64,000 nucleotides of DNA from Gonatopus flavifemur (taxonomy: Eukaryota > Arthropoda > Insecta > Hymenoptera > Dryinidae), in assembly GCA_018340375.1 (NCBI GenBank), contig JAFFJZ010000013.1, forward strand, positions 3,946,501-4,010,500, in the 5' to 3' direction. The first letter of the stretch is position 1; the number at the start of each line of letters is the position of its first letter. Positions 33,426-44,865 of the stretch are shown piece after piece. Below the pieces are notes generated by a model that was given only the letters and a program-made list of their open reading frames with translations, was not told the DNA's origin and did no database searches. The position numbers and the translations under genes were made by a program.

Positions 33426-34029
33426 CTGGTGGTATTCTCTTGAGATTTCGATGTGTTCTGCTTGGAAATTACGCTTAGGGTGAAGAAAATATCCTCGATC
33501 TAAGCATTTTACGAGTAGTTCACTGCAACAAAACATCTGAACTATTTTCACAAAAGCGCATGGTTATTCAGATATCCGCTGATGAAAATAGGCTTGCTCT
33601 GGGAAAAAACAAGCGTTCCTGGTCGCTAAATCATTCTTCATCAGTTTTCCATCTCTCTTCAAATAAACCGTCAGATGAAGATAGATAACCTGAAAAGAGT
33701 TGATCGGCGACCATGCACGCTCCACGCAAGTTGTGATTTTCTCCAGGGTAAGGGCAAGTTGATCCTATGGGATCATATATGCGCATACAATAATTCGCTA
33801 CGAGAGTGTTCATATTAGGAATCAAGTATACCTAAGACATAAGGGCATTTTATGATTGAATCAAGCATATTTCATATTCACATGGAGTGTAATCATGCTC
33901 ACATCAAGTGTAATTATGTTTATATCAAGTATAATACAATTGAATCGGAAGAAACACTTGGAATAATTATAATCGGGTTCAGAACTACACCCAGGAAACG
34001 CTACGCTTGGAGTAAACAAGTGATTCTTA

Positions 34030-34400
34030 CTATATATAGTATAGCTCCAAATATCTCTACAGTTGTTTCGAGTATTATTCTGTTTGATACATGTGTGATA
34101 TGCTTATCATAAGGATGATTACACTTATTGTAAGAATAATTACACTTGATTCAAACATGAGAATTCTGCAATGTAAGCATAAGATTCTGTTTGATACATG
34201 TGCGATATACTTATTATAAGGATAATTACACTCATTATAAGAATAATTACACTTGATTTCCAAGATAAAAAATAGTTGGTTCAAACATACATTATGCCCA
34301 GATTGAAGAATTCTCATGCTTGAATTCTTACAATAAGTGTAATTATCGTTATAATAAGCATATTACACATGTAACGAACAGAATCATGCTCGAATAACTG
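34030..34400. repeat. ATAATTACACTT repeats
   Basis: Several degenerate copies of AAGGATGATTACACTTATTGTAAGAATAATTACACTTGAT, and their reverse complement, around TTCTGTTTGATACATGTG. Non-coding. Confidence 0.6.
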
Positions 34401-34429
34401 TAGTGATATTTGAAGCTATCATATATGCG

Positions 34430-34765
34430 GCATATATGACCAAACAGGCCACATATATGATTTCACAGATTCATATATGACCCATGTAAAATCCATATAT
34501 GGGCCATATATGGCCATATACATCCCATATTTGGCATTGTTCAGCTTATATATGGATCATTTTCGGTCCTTATATGAATCGAACGGCCCTACATGAATTT
34601 TATATGGTGATATATGAGTTTTATAAGGTCATATATGGCCCATATATGAATCATGTAGGGGTCATACATGATTTATATGTTATCATATATGATTTCTACA
34701 AAGTCCATAAATGGATCAAATACGGTTTATATATGGAGCATATATGAATCATTTTTACTAGGGAA
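34430..34765. repeat. CATATATGG-type minisatellite
   Basis: Dense degenerate repeats of CATATATGGCCCATATATGA and TATATGGATCATT, nearly self-complementary throughout. The apparent 82-codon ORF at 34499-34747 translates the repeat. Confidence 0.75.
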
Positions 34766-34768
34766 GAA

Positions 34769-35053
34769 TCACTTGTTTACTTCAAGCATGACGTTTTCTG
34801 GGTGTTGATGAATAATGTTGAATGCAAAAGTATGAGTCACAGCACTTTCGAGGTATTTAGGTTCTCCAAGAAATTCGGAATGGTAACGTATAAAATACTG
34901 GGCTTCAAATGAAGTTTTGCCAAGAACACAGTAAAGAGGAATATTCAATTCATATTCTTCATGATTGAATTCGAGTTCCCACACTGCACAAACACATATC
35001 GATTCCGAAAGATTCCGATAGAGTTTCTGTCCGTTTCTAACCGCAATTTTCAT
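34769..35053 (-). CDS. Unidentified 94-codon ORF, possible gene fragment
   Basis: I do not recognise this protein. Its composition is balanced (tryptophan, cysteine and charged residues) rather than repeat-like, for example VCAVWELEFNHEEYELNIPLYCV and RYHSEFLGEPKYLESAVTHTFAFN. It begins at ATG 35053 and ends next to the CATATATGG array. On the same strand, a short reading TFDAEAPMKWAIKSGFEHT at about 35230-35300 has ankyrin-repeat flavour. Either could be an exon of a host gene or of a captured fragment. Confidence 0.3.
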   Translation of the reverse strand: MKIAVRNGQKLYRNLSESICVCAVWELEFNHEEYELNIPLYCVLGKTSFEAQYFIRYHSEFLGEPKYLESAVTHTFAFNIIHQHPENVMLEVNK

Positions 35054-35330
35054 CAGGGATATCTGTTACATTTATGGGAAGGAAAAGTTTCAGATTCGTA
35101 CGAGATAATCTCTTAGATGTCATAAACATATGTATTCAATATTTGGCACATGCGTTTGAGAGATTCATATCCTCTAATGTTGTTTTGTTGTGAAAGTTCT
35201 GCTATAGATTTTTATCAATTTCTTGTATGTTCGAACCCACTCTTAATGGCCCATTTCATGGGAGCTTCAGCATCAAACGTCAACATTAAAAGAAAAGAGA
35301 ACCTGTCGAATCACTCTTTCCTTCCAATGT

Positions 35331-35414
35331 CAGGGTGGCGAGTATTCAGATCCATGGAAATTCCCTGACTTTTCCCTGACTTTTCCCGGTGACTAAAAAA
35401 AATTCCCTGACTTA
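35331..35414 (+). repeat. hAT-type end CAGGGTGGCGAG, left
   Basis: Begins CAGGGTGGCGAGT and carries repeated TTCCCTGACTTTT, both typical of insect hAT termini. An inverted counterpart lies at about 53980-54079. No matching 8-bp duplication was found at the pair. Confidence 0.55.
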
Positions 35415-35704
35415 AGGTGCCATTACATGGAAAGAGCGATGAGCGACGAAAGATGAGCGACGAGCGACGAACGATGAACCATGAACAATGAGCGACGAGC
35501 GACGAACGATAAGCGACGAGCGGTACAACGCAGAACGAAGTGCGCATGTTTTTGTATGTACGAAATTCCACTCCAACGACGGTGCGCAGATGTCAAAATC
35601 AATTGCTCTCATAACCAAACTTCATTTAACCGTCAAGTTGATTAGTGCAGAGTTTATATGTCGTTACCTTTTGGAAATTGAAAGATAATATTGATAAATA
35701 AATT

Positions 35705-38700
35705 ATGGCAACCGCATCGAAATGTTTTTCGTGTAACAAAATAGTACAGAAAAATGAAATTCCGCAACATGAATGCCTGAAAGAACATCATTCGTTCATA
35801 ATTAGTGATATTACAGGATATATTCATCCACAAAGAGGTATAATAATATTTTCGTAGTATTTACAACATCTGTTTGTTATTTTTGCAATTATAATGTTTG
35901 ATTTTTTGTTGCTTAGAAAATGGTGATATTCTGGTCAAAGTTCGGCACGGAGAGAAAACAGTTATGATGTACATGTCAAAAAATCTTGGTACTTCTGGGT
36001 GTAAAAAACCGAACCTTTTGAAAATTGGAGATACATGTGACAGTACGATCTCAAATAATCCAGGATTTTCAGAAAAAGTCGTGCATGTGCCATATCATGA
36101 TGCAGAACAATCGCTATCTTCATCCTATCAGTCTCATTCTGAAGCAACAGATCCGGATACAGTTCCAAAGAACAAAAAAGCCAAAAAACAAACCAGGTCC
36201 AGATATTCGCAACAGGAAATCGCAAATTTGGAACTTTTAATCAATGAAGTACAAAAATTTAGATGTCTTTATGACATTACGTTACCTTCTAAACTTCGAG
36301 GACCAAAAAATACAGGTCCTGCGTGGGCCAAAATTGCCTCTACTTTACAAAGTAATTCTCGATTATTGTATTTTAACGATTATTGTACCTGTAATAGTTG
36401 AGAATTTGGTTCTAGTTTTAATTTTGTCCATGTTCAAATGTTGAAATATTTCTTTTCTTGAGTAGTACCAAACTGGACAATTGAAGTAGATAAAAGTAAA
36501 TGGAAAAATCTCAGGGATACATTCCGAAGGATAATGAATGCTTCGCAACTTCCAAGTGGAGCTGAAACACCCTCGACGGAAGACTTGGAAGAAGTAAATA
36601 ATTGGCCATTCTTGAATCATTTAATGTTTTCACGCACAATTGAAGAACAACCAATGTAAGTATCTCTTCATCAGAAACTTCCAAAACAAACTGAGTATAA
36701 CACAAATTATCCAAAGACAGATCCAGTTACGTTTCAAAGTTCATGAAGCTTCATTTTCAGATTTGAAAATACAATGTTTTTAAATGAAAGTAACAAATCC
36801 CACAATGGTACCCGCATAGCACAACAATTCACAAAGAGTTTACAATTAATTCACCCAAGACTATAAGAATTCAAAATGAAGATTGAATGATGTATTGAAC
36901 ATTTTTTTAAATTTTTTTTGTGTTTTTTTTTGTGAGGGTGCATATTGTTTCCAGATGATACCAGCAAACCATTTGGGTTATGATAGTAGTAATTAGTTCA
37001 TTAAGAAGTTTTTGGTTTATAATAGAATCAATGAGTTTATAATGAAGTATCGTTGAAGTCAATATACCATAAATATTTTTTGGAATATCCTTGTGAATTC
37101 ATTTTGAATTCAAAGAACTGACAATAACCACGTGTTCCCTGTCATAGCAGATACTGTTGTACTATTTGGGTTGGTATTTTATAAAATATCTTACAATGAG
37201 ATTGATAATTTATTTTCGAGGATATCTACTAACGAAACTACTTACTTTATGTTTTACAGTTTGAAGATGAAGCTTTATGTACACTTTGTATTATACTTTG
37301 CCCGTTTGGGACACTTTGAATCTGTTTACTTGAATGCAAGAACCAATTATCATTGATTAAAAATTCCAATCAAATGAATTGAAATCATCGCATCAGAAAT
37401 AGTAGTTACAGATCCGAAACTATCACCTGTACTCACACAGGAGCCTTCCGAAGTAGCTGATCTAAGTGATGCGGATAACTTCTCAACCAATCAGAAAGCT
37501 AGAAAAGTGATCCAGATCACATGAATCAGCTACTTCGGAAAGCTCCCATGACACACCGCCTTGCTGAAGAAATTCTATAGAAAACTACAGGTTACTACAG
37601 AAAAATCTATACTTTACTATAGAATATGAATAGTTTCCAATGAGCGTTATGAATCGGTAATCCACTAATAACGTATAGTTTTCAATCGGTAAATCAATGT
37701 GAATCTGTAGTTTTCGATGGTTTGTGTGGTTGTGAATAAGAATATAACTTTTCGATAGCAACAGTGCTTAAGGGCCATGGAGCTCTGAAAGATCGAGCAA
37801 AATTTTGCTACTTACTTTTTCTAAAACTAAGCGACAAATAAAAATGTTTAATATGCAATGATGGAGCATATTGCCCAGATTAGACTTTGAATATAAATTG
37901 AAAGTCAAAAGGAATATCTAAACATAAAAGAAAACAAGTTATGAAAATTATTGACATTTGTAGGTTATTATGTTTATAATTCTTTGCATAATTTTCAGGA
38001 ATATTTTCCAGATTCAATCAAATATTCAAAATCTAATCTTGGCGCTGTGTTTCATTACTGCACATTAAAAATCTTTATTTACTGCTTAGTTTTTGAGAAA
38101 GTACGTAGCAAAATTTTGACCATTTTTCTGGAGCTCCATGGACCTTAATAGTTCTCAATGGTATGGTTTTTTTCAATAGTTTTCTATAGTGGATTTTCAC
38201 ACTATTACGAACTATTGTTATGATATAGTTTCTTACTCATTCAACACTTTACGTACGATACAAAACTATGAATCCATATTGACTTACCGATTGAAAAGTA
38301 TAGATGAATAGTGAATTACCGATTCAAAACGCTCATTGAAAACCATTGCTTTTTTCAATAGTTGTCTATGAAAAATTTTCTGCAGGGCGGTACATGTATG
38401 GGAACATTTAATACGTACATGTCTTCACATGTATGTACTGTTACATCCATGTGAGTCACGTCTGTGTTTGAGATTTGTTACCCCTGATCAGAAATGAATT
38501 ACTTTCATGTGTTATTTCAATTCAATTTCAGTGAAGAACACTCAAATTTAAAAGGTAACCTCGAAAATACTTTTGAGAACATAAATTCACAAATCAACAT
38601 TGAACCACGAATCAGCATTGAACGGAGTTTCGAGAACGCCGGAAAAAACAGTATAAGCCAAAAAGCATGCAAGCAGATTCCTGTGCTACAAGACAAAATG

Positions 38701-38963
38701 AATTTTAACAGCACGAAAAGTAGAAATAAAAGGCAGAACGATGACGCTGAAATGAACGATGCCATTGGAAAATTAGTTAAAGCTGTAGAATCAACACCGC
38801 CAACACCCCAGATTATTTTCCCTGAAATCCCAAAGCCTGATGCGATTGACGGTTATTTTACATACATTAAGCCAAAAATATTGAAGTTGTCGAACAAAAA
38901 AAGGATAAATTGTTGGCAGATTTCTTACTTGCTATAGATGAACTGGATAGTGATGAAAATTAG
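35705..38963 (+). CDS. Harbinger accessory DNA-binding protein (MADF/Myb-like), four exons
   Basis: Proposed exons are 35705-35837, 35917-36351, 36466-36655 and 38532-about 38963, all with GT-AG borders (GTATAA, GTAATT and GTAAGT donors) and consistent phase. Exon 1 encodes a small cysteine motif (CFSCNKIV...HEC). Exons 2-3 encode a MADF-type domain: LELLINEVQKFRCLYD, then AWAKIASTL, then KWKNLRDTFRRIMN. Exon 4 is polar and ends either at 38937 or, after an apparent one-base deletion near 38880, at 38963 with the more plausible tail KKDKLLADFLLAIDELDSDEN. In Harbinger elements such a protein helps import the transposase and bind the ends. Exon 4 is the least certain. Confidence 0.7.
37440..37546. 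mobile_element. MITE with CCGAAGTAGCTGA ends, copy 2 (in Harbinger intron)
   Basis: GGAGCCTTCCGAAGTAGCTGA at left is mirrored by TCAGCTACTTCGGAAAGCTCC at right, with the same AACCAATCA core as 27090-27204. It lies between exons 3 and 4 of the MADF gene. Confidence 0.8.
37555..38391. mobile_element. Foldback MITE (ACCGCC ends) containing a TTAA-flanked MITE
   Basis: Outer ends ACCGCCTTGCTGAAGAAATT and AATTTTCTGCAGGGCGGT are inverted, and both halves carry CTATAGAAAACTA-like and CGATTGAAAACTAT-like units. Nested inside, TTAAGGGCCATGGAGCTC (37768) pairs with GAGCTCCATGGACCTTAA (38131-38148), a second element with TTAA borders; a relative begins at about 61848. Confidence 0.75.
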
Positions 38964-38969
38964 ATGATT

Positions 38970-41150
38970 ATTATATGTATAAGCGATGTGATTGGGAAAG
39001 TGCGCATACAAATGTTATATGCTGGTTTTTTTGTACACTTGTTCTTGTTTGATACAACTTTCCTAGAGTTTAAAATACAAAATTCTTTTTTCCTTTCTAT
39101 CTTACTATTTATGAAATTGAAACTTTTTGTGTTGAAGTGTAACAGTATTTGCTTTGCCATCGAAGTGCAATATATTTTAAGCAATTCTGTTGAATTAATA
39201 TAATTCTTGAAGAGTTTCAAGAAGACTTCGATCCGTCAGACATCAAATTTTTCGAATAAGTCTCATAGAATGTTAAGGAAACTAGTAAATGTCCAACAAA
39301 TCGAATTCTTTTTAAAATTCTTCAAGAACTCTTTGCATTCTAAAACAGTTATTTGTAATTCTTGTATGCTACCTAAAGTTTAATTATATTTATAGTGTCT
39401 GTGATCTTGCGAAAGCTGTACTTGATGAAGTACAAAATATTTCTAAGTAATATTTCAAAGTATTAAATCTGTATCCTCATGATTTATCGTACCTGATTAA
39501 TTAATATCAGATATATGTTGTGTCAAGTGGATATTGTATTATTCCTTTTATTATGTGCATTATTCAAAGGAAAGTTGAAGGTTACTTCAAGTCTAAATCT
39601 TAAAAGGTCTATAAGTTGAGTTATTTATCCACGATTTCTGTTGTAAGGATATGATTTCCATGTAAAAACGTTTCCATAAAAATGTTAATTACGTTTTATT
39701 TCTTATAATTTTGGTTTGGATGTACAAGTACTTTAATGAAAAAAGAACATATTTTACTAAGTAAAATTTAAATAATAGTTTCTTAAATAGATTTCCAGTT
39801 CTTACAGTTTAAATATGAAAAAAGAACATCAAAGCTTATGGAATTGTAGATAACGGTTATTTGGGATTGTCAGCATTGGCGATTATATGAAACTGTACCC
39901 TATAAGATTTCTCATTTCAATAATTATTATATTTCATAAAATATGATCAGATCATTTATGAACAGTTCCGAAATAATATAATTTTTCTTGACATTTCCAT
40001 GATCGTTTGATTCTGCAAAACATGTCTTAATTGATCCCCCTACTGTAAATTAACCATTCCAATAAACAGGAGTGCAAGCGTTTCAAAAGACCGGTAACGG
40101 CCCTTCCGCAGCAACGCAGGACCATCAGCGGCCCATCGGAATGCCACCCTGGTTGAAAGAACCCATTGATTCTGACCAATTCTCATTGAATTACAATTAA
40201 ATGTTGACAATGTTTCAACCAAATCTCACCAGTGATTTTTCAATGATATTTGGTCAGAACTTTCATGTGAATCTCGTTGAATCTGGCCGAATCTCACTAA
40301 ATTATCTCACCCATCTAGTCATCTTACTTGTTCAATCAAACTTGAACAATCTTTTGACCAAATCCCATTGAATTTCATTTTTCAGATTCAATGGATTCTT
40401 TTAAAGGGTTATATGGGTTTCAGAACCAAAAAAATTAGGCTCATTTTCTGGATTTTTTTTTACATATACGAAATGCAAGTTGTTGCTTGAAATTTAGAGT
40501 ACATTTAGAGTAACCTCTGAACAATATTCCGCCAAATTTGCAAAATACAATTCTGAGAATTGACCTAGTTATAACCATTTTTTGGAGAAATTTTGGAAAG
40601 AAACTTTTGTCAAGATTTCTCGAAATCTACTCAACCGATCTTGATGAAATTTTACACAGGTCTTCGAGATACAATTCACAAGGACTTGGACGAAGGATTT
40701 ATTTCTTTTTTTTTTCAATTGCAGCTATTTTGTTCGTTTAAAAATGTAGTGCAAATTTAACCGAAATTTTCATTTTCTTGTAAAAACGTCTATCAAAAAT
40801 CCAATTTTTACTTGTTCTTTTTTTTCTTCGTCCAAGTTCTAGTTTATGGTCTCAAGTAAAACACGGATTTTTGTTTTTTCATTTTGGATGATCCTATCAT
40901 GAGTTCTGTTGTCAACGCAAATGCACGTTTTTTCCGGAAGGTCATCGGAAATGACATCGCAATGTCGATGTTTCAAGTCTTTTTCTACGAAAATTTCAGA
41001 AATCCTTCGTCAAGTGTGTATCTTTGAGACAGTGAACAGTTTGAATGAAATATTTTGTTTTACATGGAAAAAGAATTGTCAAAAATAGGCCGTTTCCTCA
41101 CCGAGGAAACCCATGCAACCCCTTAACCAGGGCAGTGATCATTGTTTACA
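38970..41150. other. Non-coding spacer between the two Harbinger genes
   Basis: AT-rich DNA with no supported ORF. It contains a repetitive stretch at about 40150-40400 (CTCATTGAATTNC, TTGAATCT and AATCTCAC units). Confidence 0.5.
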
Positions 41151-41156
41151 GAGATT

Positions 41157-44100
41157 TCAATTACTGTCCATTCTGTCAGCAATTGCAGTAGCTTGCCAAG
41201 GAATCTCTCCTTCTTCATCAAAATAGCGACAAAATTCGTCCCTGACATATTTTGCTACCTTGGTACTATTCTTGTTATCCAGGAAATGTCCTCTCAATCC
41301 TAGACGCACAGCTGATTCGTTCATGAATGCTCTCCATTGTCCAGGGTAAAAATTCCCTTGCGTATCTTCACGATCTACCATTGTCTTTTCTATGTAATGT
41401 TCCCTTTCCGAATGGTAACTACCAAGCCAGTTATGGAGGCATACAATTGCTTTCACAATATCACGCGCTACCTCAACCTTGCACTCTATCGGTTTCCGAA
41501 GAATTCGCCACTGACTTACAATTATACCGAAAGCGTTTTCAATTACTCGACGAGAACGTGATAATCTGTAATTGAAAATTTCTTTTTCTCTCGACAATCC
41601 CTGTCTCCCTGGATACGGACGCATCATGTATGAAGACAATGGGAACGTCTCATCGCCTACAAACACATACGGGAGACTAGGACCATCCTCGTATAATGGT
41701 TCCGGTGGGGGAAGATTCATAAATCCTGTTTCTAAATGACGTCCTATTGATCCTTGTCGAAAAATTCCTGCATCTCCTCGTCTACCACATGCTCCGATGT
41801 CAACGCATCGAAACAAATATTTAGCATCACAAACTGCCATCAAAACGATGCTGTGGTACCCTTTATAATTGTAATACTGGGAACCTGCATGAGGAGGGCA
41901 CTGAAACACAGTTATGATACCATTTTAAAACGAATAAAATGCCCTGTTTTGCATACATGATAATAGTTTTTGTAAACAAAGCATTGAATGATGAATTGAT
42001 GATTTTCTATCAAGACGTACTTTCGAAAAGTTATTTACATTCCACTTCAGACATTTTTTCCACCTCAATTACGAAATTTTTCAAATTTATCCATCAACTT
42101 ACAGATCTTGATCACAGGATTTCATGATAATTGATTATTCATCATTCTCTTCAATGATGATATTGCCAAGAAAACATTGATTGGAAACAATTCGACTTTC
42201 TGATAATAAATTGTAACTCGATCTTAAAAATTTTGCAAAATTAGCTCCTCATTAAAAAACACATTACTGAACATGGTTACTTCTAAAAAATCATAATTTT
42301 TCGCCAAACATTAAAGTTTTTACAATTTACTGGGAAAAAATGGATCCGTTGTGATCAATCAATGCAAATTACAAAAGTGATCAATATAAATGTAAAGTAA
42401 AAGGTGAAAATTTTCGAGTCCGCCAAATATATATTAATATATTTTATGTCAATTTTTTAAAGCAAACAAAGCTTTCGTAATAACACAATGAACTTGCAGT
42501 TCTCCGAGATACGTAAAAGACATTACTTCTGTATATAAAACATATATCACAAAAGATATCTCTTGTACGTGCCCAAGCGACATCTTTCAGATATCTAAGA
42601 ATATTGGTCAAAATAAAGCGTACAACAACCCAAGTAGCACCCGAACGTTGTATACATACTATGAACGTGCATAGTACGTATACAACATTTTTTTGCTACT
42701 AGGGAATGCTCTAAAAGCATGCAGATCGTGGAAAATGGGACAGATTCGCACTGTTTGCCCGCTTTTCGCACATCCTTGCACGCTTTACTTTTACCAGCGA
42801 CATGTCTTGTCGCTTCATCAAGTAGATGTCTAAAACTTTTCAAATTTAGTTATGACATAGATTAGATATCTATGAATGATTTGGTATTTTATGAATGATG
42901 AAAAGATATCTTTCGGAATTCGAAGACATCTTTTACATATCTGATGGATATTGTTCCATTTTTGGGGATAAAAAATACAAGCACAGAAATTATTTTCTAA
43001 ATTTTTCAATTAACCCGCATCCGTCCCTCGTATCAATTTGATACATTTTCCAATTTTGTTCGGATCTATATCAACGAATCTATTCATCCAATTATGAAAC
43101 TCTTGATATGTTATAAGAAATAAGTCGAAGATTGAAATCTCATGGTATGCAGAGGTTTGCGTTGTGTGCATCAGTTTATACAGAAAGAAAGAAATTTAGT
43201 GGACAAAATGAGGGACGGATGCGAGTTAAATCAACTTTGGCGTTGAGAAGACTATGCTTGTGAAAAAGAAATCTTCAAAATGATTCCTTCTCATTAAAAT
43301 AAAATTTTTCCAATCAGAAATGTGCAGATTTTGAATTAGCTGTTTGAGAATTCAATTATTCTAAATAAGTTTGAATCACTTTTAATCAGAGATTTGCACC
43401 ATCAATCGTTTTGAATGATTTCTTTTTTACAGAGATTAAATCATTAGTATTCTATATGATATTCTTAAAACATCATAAAGACGTTTATAGTCGAGATCAA
43501 AGATCACTTAGCATCACGAACATGATTTTGAGAGTATTTTATAAGAAATATTTGAACATATTTACTGAATTCCTTACATCGATTTCAATATGTCTTCCAT
43601 CGATGGCTCCACAACAATGAGGAAAGTTCCATGTATTTTCAAAATCTGAAGCTATTCTTCTCCATATACTTTCCGTGCAAGGCGCTAAAACCAGGGGTTG
43701 CAGAACTTCCCAAATGACATTGCAGGTTTCTTTAATGATACATGAAACTGTAGGTTGTGCGATTAGGTAATGATACATCATCGATGACTGACAATCACCA
43801 GTTGCAAGAAACCTAGACGATTTTTTCAATTTATATTATGAAACTCATAAATCTATGATTAAAGGAATACTCCTGTTTTATTTATATGAAATCTTTAATG
43901 CATTGAATACACAAAGATTTTGTAATGTCATTATATATTATATGATGTGTAAAAATGTAACACTAACCTCAGTGTTAATGCCAAACGTTCTCCAGCTGGT
44001 ATTGATGCTCTAACAGCATGTTGTTTGGTTATTCGAGGACCAACAATTTGTAGCAGTTCTTCAAACTGAGTCACTGACATTCTCATGTAATTCTGAAAGC

Positions 44101-44338
44101 GATTGTCATCAAACATGAGTTCCGGTACAATAGCATTGTAGAAGCCGTGTACAGGACGTAGTTTTAAAAGCCTTGAAACCCAGATCCTTCTTTTGCGTTC
44201 CTCACGTTTACGGGATGCAACCATAATCAATCCGACTGCTGCAGATAAAATGTTCCTTCGCCAACGTTGTTGTGCTTCATTTGCATTTGCATTTTGTTGT
44301 AAAATTAATTGCATATACTTCTTTTCCATTTCATTCAT
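41157..44338 (-). CDS. PIF-Harbinger transposase (HARBI1-like), three exons, apparently intact
   Basis: Exons are 44338-43968, 43812-43578 and 41900-41157, with donors GTTAGT and GTAAGG and acceptors TCTAG and TTTCAG. They sum to 1350 nt, a 449-residue protein with no stop. Exon 1 ends with ERLALTLR and exon 2 opens FLATGDCQ, the family signature joined across the splice. Catalytic residues of the DDE_Tnp_4 fold: D in GAIDGRHIEI (end of exon 2), D in FRCVDIGACGRRGDAGIF, and E in RRVIENAFGI; YYNYKGYHSIVLMAVCDA is also diagnostic. The start MNEMEKK follows AT-rich sequence; further upstream in-frame ATGs look non-coding. Intron 2 is about 1.7 kb. It acts with the divergent MADF protein of the same element. 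Confidence 0.9.
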
Positions 44339-44865
44339 ATAAAAACAGATAAATCTAAAAGAAAAGTTCATCACTATTGAGTGAAACACATCACATGCGA
44401 AATAAAGTGACATAAATAACAAAAGAGCAAAATCTTACTTCAATAAAAAACTTTTATCCAAAATTGTTGATATTATTGATATAAACAAAAATACTCAAAC
44501 TGTTTTTGATAATCCTCTTACTGAGATTGAAAAGATATAAATGATGAGCCTTTTATTAACATTTCTTTTTATACCATGTTTCAGCCAGGATTCAATCAAA
44601 AATTTTGTAAGGAATCCCTGTAACACATAATAAACACTGACCAAGACGCCATTTTCAGGTTACACCACTTGTCGTTTGGCGCTCGTCGCTCGTCGCTCGT
44701 CGCTCGTCGCTCGTCGTTCGTCGCTCGTCGTTCGTCGCTCATCGTTCATCGTTCGTCGCTCGTCGCTCATCGCTCTCTCCATGTAATGGCACCTTGAGAA
44801 CACATGATGGAGTTTTCTCAAAACAATTGACATTGAACATCTCGTCACCCACTGGATTCTATCTT

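Larger units (their letters stand above)
35415..44794. mobile_element. PIF-Harbinger DNA transposon, 9380 bp
   Basis: Inverted ends start AGGTGCCATTACATGGA and continue into arrays of a 9-mer like GAGCGACGA (35430-35525; reverse complement at 44672-44778). Flanking triplets are TTA (35412-35414) and TGA (44795-44797), consistent with an aged 3-bp TWA duplication. Inside are the two divergent genes expected for this superfamily: a MADF-domain protein (plus, 35705-38963) and a HARBI1-like transposase (minus, 44338-41157). The element is unusually long because of 2-3 kb of non-coding DNA and nested MITEs between the genes. Confidence 0.88.

Noticed and set aside
34430..34765. CRISPR-like repeat array
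   Set aside because: Units are degenerate, directly adjacent and lack unique spacers; the sequence is eukaryotic.
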